Source of the DNA: B120-G9 sp034659895
GTDB lineage: Bacteria; Zixibacteria; MSB-5A5; GN15; FEB-12
Assembly: GCA_034659895.1 (NCBI GenBank)
Contig: JAYEIF010000192.1
Location: 1 to 9,851, forward strand
DNA length: 9,851 bases
Direction: 5' to 3'
Both the position numbers and the translations under genes were made by a program. Under the pieces are notes generated by a model. That model searched no databases and had not been told where the DNA came from. It saw nothing but the letters and a program-made list of their open reading frames with translations. Below are positions 7,230 to 9,851 of the stretch, piece after piece. How positions within the stretch are numbered: the first letter of the stretch is position 1; each line of letters opens with the position of its first letter.

Positions 7230-9851
7230 TTAGTGGCAGATAGGTGGTGGACCTCCATTAAACAGGTAAGTTACTAAATATGTTACATCGGAGACATTGA
7301 CTTCATCACCGCCAACTCCATCGCAATCAGCCGCCGCCAGAACTGGTGGTGGCGGACCTCCGTTAAATAAGTAAGTTACCAAATAAGTTATGTCCGAAAC
7401 ATTCGGTTCTTCACCATTGCCATTAACATCGCCGCAAATGAAACTTTGCACACCAAGAGTTACCGGCAATACCAATGCCGGATTAAGCGGGTCATTTGTC
7501 GTGATGCTCATCTGGCCAGTATAACTGCCATTTTCAAGATCAATGGCGTCAAAGTGAACATCAACAGTCGCCTGACTGTATGGTTCAACTAAACCGCCGC
7601 TTGGCTCAACCCACAACCAGCGCACAACTGAGAAGTCAATTGCCATGTTGTCGTGCATGTAGGCAGAGTTGTAGACTACTTCAAGGCCGTCATCACCAAC
7701 GGCATTCTCGATACCAATAGAGGCACTGCTGAGACCTTCAGAATCACTTCCTGGATCCATTGTGGCATATTGAATAGTAAACTTACCATTGGGATAAAAG
7801 ATAGCTTGGAAATTCAGCGAACCCGTTCCGTCAGGATATTGGTAATTAGGAACAGCGTCAAAGCTGACGATGAACCGTCCACCAGCAACATCATGGTAAT
7901 AGTAAATAGCGCCGCCATCGCCGGGATCAATATCATCCCACCATAGAGAAATAAGATTATTAGGAGCGATACTGCTGGGAATAGAAACGTTGGAATGGGA
8001 CGAATTGCCAGTACCGAAGGTGATGATACCATTTGAGCCAATGAATAATTGCGAATACTCATTCTCGTAGTACGGGAAGTTGAAGCCCATGTCAATGGCA
8101 TCTGAACAGGCATCATCGCCAAGCTCAACAAGAGTGCCGGTAGCTGAGATATCAACCCATGAAAAAGCTGGACCGCCTGGATCATCAGAGTCAATCCATG
8201 AATAACCATACATATCAGGACCGCCATGATTCTTGTCTGATGACGCAAAGAATGGCGACTCTTCGTTTTTGTCATCACCACTCAAACGATAACCAAGCAA
8301 CTCTCCGCGTTCTGAAGCAATCTGACCCGGATTGGCAATCCTGATTTTAGGCTCGAATGTCTGACAGCCGATGTTGTAGGTCAATCGTCCGGGACCATCG
8401 TTGTTGATTGTCAACGGCACAATCTTCTGATTACCCGGTTCAACGGTAGCATCAACAGAACTGACAGGGATGTTACAGATCGGAGCATACACATGAAGAG
8501 TGAGAGAGAGTTCGCCCGCCATCTGGGAGAAGTCGTTAGATGAGAAGTAGAGACTACCGGTGTAATCACCCGGAGCAAGACCTGTAGCATCAAAGGTAAC
8601 AGGGAAGTCAAGGTTGCCGCTCGGGATAACATAGTTGATATCTTCAGAGCAGGATATCCAGCTCTCTGGAGAATTAAAGCTGATACGAAGTTCACCGTCA
8701 CCGTTGTTGAAAACATTCACAGTGTGAGCGTTGTTGCTGCCTTCGACTAAGCTGTCGGAAAGGCCGGTTTGGGTAATCTCAAGCGATGGCGATACGCCGC
8801 CGCTCTGGTCGTAACCCTTCAATGAGAAGTCGTCGATATTCCAGCCGCAGTATTGATTTGAACTGTTGGTCGAACCCAATCCAAAACGAACACGGAATGA
8901 ATTGTTGCCGTCGGCATAACTAGAAACATCAAAGAACTGCTCGTTCCATGAGCTTTCATTATATGTTGAGGAATTATAGAATAATTGTATCCAACCAGAG
9001 CCATCATAAACTTGGAAGTAAACATGGTCGGATGACTCTGCACCAAGATAACGATAAAATGTCATCTGAACGCTGGCAAAATCACCGCAGTCAATGACTG
9101 GTGATGTTATCCATTGTGTAGTTCCGATGTTCGCATTGTAATCACCATCTTCGATGGTTAAATCATTGCCAAGAACACCATTATCTTCAGTGGGGGTATG
9201 ATCCAAAGCAGGATCAGGATTACCTGAGGCGTCTTCTCCACTTCCTCCGGTGGCAGGGCCTATTGTCCATTCGGCATCACCGCCAATACCTGTCCAGCCC
9301 TTGTTGGAAGAGAAGTCATCGACAAAGTATGACATACGATCACCGACGATGAAATCAAATGATAAATTGGCTGTGTAGCCGTTGTCGGCGCTGACAGCGA
9401 GATTGAAAGTCATCTCGTGACCGGGAGTGCAGGAACCGTCAGCCGAAACTTCAAATACATCAACAGTATTGGAAGCTGAGCCACCTAATACATTGATAGT
9501 ACCAAAATCTCCGTAGTCGTCAGTGACCGACACCCATGTGTCTGTCTCGGATAGAATGGCGCTTGTATTGGTGGCTTGGCCACTGCCTGAGTTTGATAAA
9601 GAGACAACAAGTTCGGCTGTTTCACCGGGGTCGAGGACGCCATTGCCATTACCAATATCAGTTACGGCTACTGTCAGGTAACTTACATTGGGACGATGAA
9701 TCTCAAGCGAGAATTCTCCTGTCCATGTGTCGCGGTTGGTACCGGTAACAGATAAATCAAAGGAAGCGAGGTAGCCTTCTGTGGCATCCGGCGACACGGT
9801 AAAAGAAAAGCCGTCGGCGATAAACTTAGTGCCATCATTGCCGGGGATACT
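7230..9851 (-). CDS. Gingipain-like C25 peptidase, C-terminal 873 codons plus stop (cut by right window edge)
   Basis: The frame is open from the right edge at 9851 down to the TAA at 7230-7232. It begins in the first paired Ig-like repeat (about residue 721) and carries the second Ig-like repeat, the jelly-roll domain, the later Ig-like modules, the FIGSNGIITF domain and both dockerin-like repeats. No signal peptide or catalytic domain lies in this piece because the upstream part is outside the window. An in-frame internal Met-like start near 9797 is not a real start: it lacks a ribosome site, sits in mid-domain, and homologous codons continue upstream of it. Its stop codon is 80 bp before the ATG of the complete gene downstream. 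Bases 9725-9851 carry the same allele as 1-127, consistent with this piece and the left-edge piece being one gene. Confidence 0.92.
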   Translation of the reverse strand, partial: SIPGNDGTKFIADGFSFTVSPDATEGYLASFDLSVTGTNRDTWTGEFSLEIHRPNVSYLTVAVTDIGNGNGVLDPGETAELVVSLSNSGSGQATNTSAILSETDTWVSVTDDYGDFGTINVLGGSASNTVDVFEVSADGSCTPGHEMTFNLAVSADNGYTANLSFDFIVGDRMSYFVDDFSSNKGWTGIGGDAEWTIGPATGGSGEDASGNPDPALDHTPTEDNGVLGNDLTIEDGDYNANIGTTQWITSPVIDCGDFASVQMTFYRYLGAESSDHVYFQVYDGSGWIQLFYNSSTYNESSWNEQFFDVSSYADGNNSFRVRFGLGSTNSSNQYCGWNIDDFSLKGYDQSGGVSPSLEITQTGLSDSLVEGSNNAHTVNVFNNGDGELRISFNSPESWISCSEDINYVIPSGNLDFPVTFDATGLAPGDYTGSLYFSSNDFSQMAGELSLTLHVYAPICNIPVSSVDATVEPGNQKIVPLTINNDGPGRLTYNIGCQTFEPKIRIANPGQIASERGELLGYRLSGDDKNEESPFFASSDKNHGGPDMYGYSWIDSDDPGGPAFSWVDISATGTLVELGDDACSDAIDMGFNFPYYENEYSQLFIGSNGIITFGTGNSSHSNVSIPSSIAPNNLISLWWDDIDPGDGGAIYYYHDVAGGRFIVSFDAVPNYQYPDGTGSLNFQAIFYPNGKFTIQYATMDPGSDSEGLSSASIGIENAVGDDGLEVVYNSAYMHDNMAIDFSVVRWLWVEPSGGLVEPYSQATVDVHFDAIDLENGSYTGQMSITTNDPLNPALVLPVTLGVQSFICGDVNGNGEEPNVSDITYLVTYLFNGGPPPPVLAAADCDGVGGDEVNVSDVTYLVTYLFNGGPPPICH
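9725..9851. repeat. Terminal direct repeat of 127 bp, identical to positions 1-127
   Basis: The last 127 bases equal the first 127, including the allele-specific bases at unit positions 23, 31, 32, 41, 44, 50 and 125, where the middle copy (4863-4989) differs. An end overlap of exactly 127 is what a SPAdes-type assembler leaves on a circular contig when its largest k is 127. That is the simplest reading, though the assembler is not known. Removing the overlap gives a 9,724-bp circle of two units. Confidence 0.9.

Larger units (their letters stand above)
4863..9724. repeat. Direct tandem repeat unit, copy 2 (4,862 bp)
   Basis: This matches copy 1 base for base by eye except at 4885, 4893, 4894, 4903, 4906, 4912, 4987, 5020, 5089, 5106 and 5155. 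The differences fall in 271 bp (about 4% local divergence), against none seen in the remaining ~4,591 bp. Confidence 0.96.

Noticed and set aside
7222..7232. Read-through of the stop codon to give a repeating polyprotein around a circle
   Set aside because: The 4,862-bp period is not divisible by three, so the upstream frame does not enter the downstream gene in frame, and the stop is a plain TAA.
1..9724. Plasmid or circular phage genome
   Set aside because: Ends overlap as for a circular contig, but there is no replication, partition, mobilization, capsid or integrase gene; only the protease gene is present.
1..9851. Insertion sequence or transposon causing the duplication
   Set aside because: No transposase, terminal inverted repeats or target-site duplications are visible at the unit borders; the only inverted repeat is the small spacer hairpin.

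Overview
The window is almost entirely one gene seen twice. A unit of 4,862 bp occurs head to tail: positions 1-4862 and 4863-9724 align without a gap, and 9725-9851 starts a third pass that matches 1-127 exactly. Each unit holds one minus-strand gene for a large secreted protease plus an 80-bp spacer, and nothing else. No tRNA, rRNA, CRISPR, transposase, replication, partition or mobilization gene is present, and no stretch over 300 bp lacks a gene.

The gene (complete copy 2368-7149, 1593 aa) encodes a gingipain-like cysteine peptidase (family C25). In order it has a Sec signal peptide, a C25-type propeptide, a catalytic domain with His432 and Cys465 in recognisable motifs, a string of beta-rich adhesive or Ig-like modules, and a C-terminal pair of dockerin-like repeats. 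The left edge (1-2287) holds the N-terminal 762 codons of a second copy. The right part (7230-9851) holds the last 873 codons plus stop of a further copy. If the ends are joined, these two pieces make one intact gene, so the window equals a 9,724-bp circle with two complete genes.

The copies differ at only 11 positions, all between unit positions 23 and 293. All 11 are transitions and all are synonymous. I found no difference by eye in the other ~4.59 kb. This looks like two real alleles or paralogs with a diverged patch, not sequencing noise. The exact 127-bp end overlap is typical of a de Bruijn graph contig closed on itself, since 127 is a common largest k. The circle may therefore come from an assembler walking round a repeat, either a chromosomal tandem gene array or a bubble between strains. 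A genuine small plasmid is the least likely reading because no replication gene is present.

The C25 head, moderate GC content and dockerin tail (NVSDxTYLVTYLFNGGPPP) suggest an uncultured bacterium of the FCB or candidate-phylum type, for example Zixibacteria-like. That taxonomic call is inference from protein style only. I do not see a novel multi-gene system. The points worth following are the origin of the doubled unit, the all-synonymous patch, and the pairing of a gingipain catalytic head with a dockerin tail.
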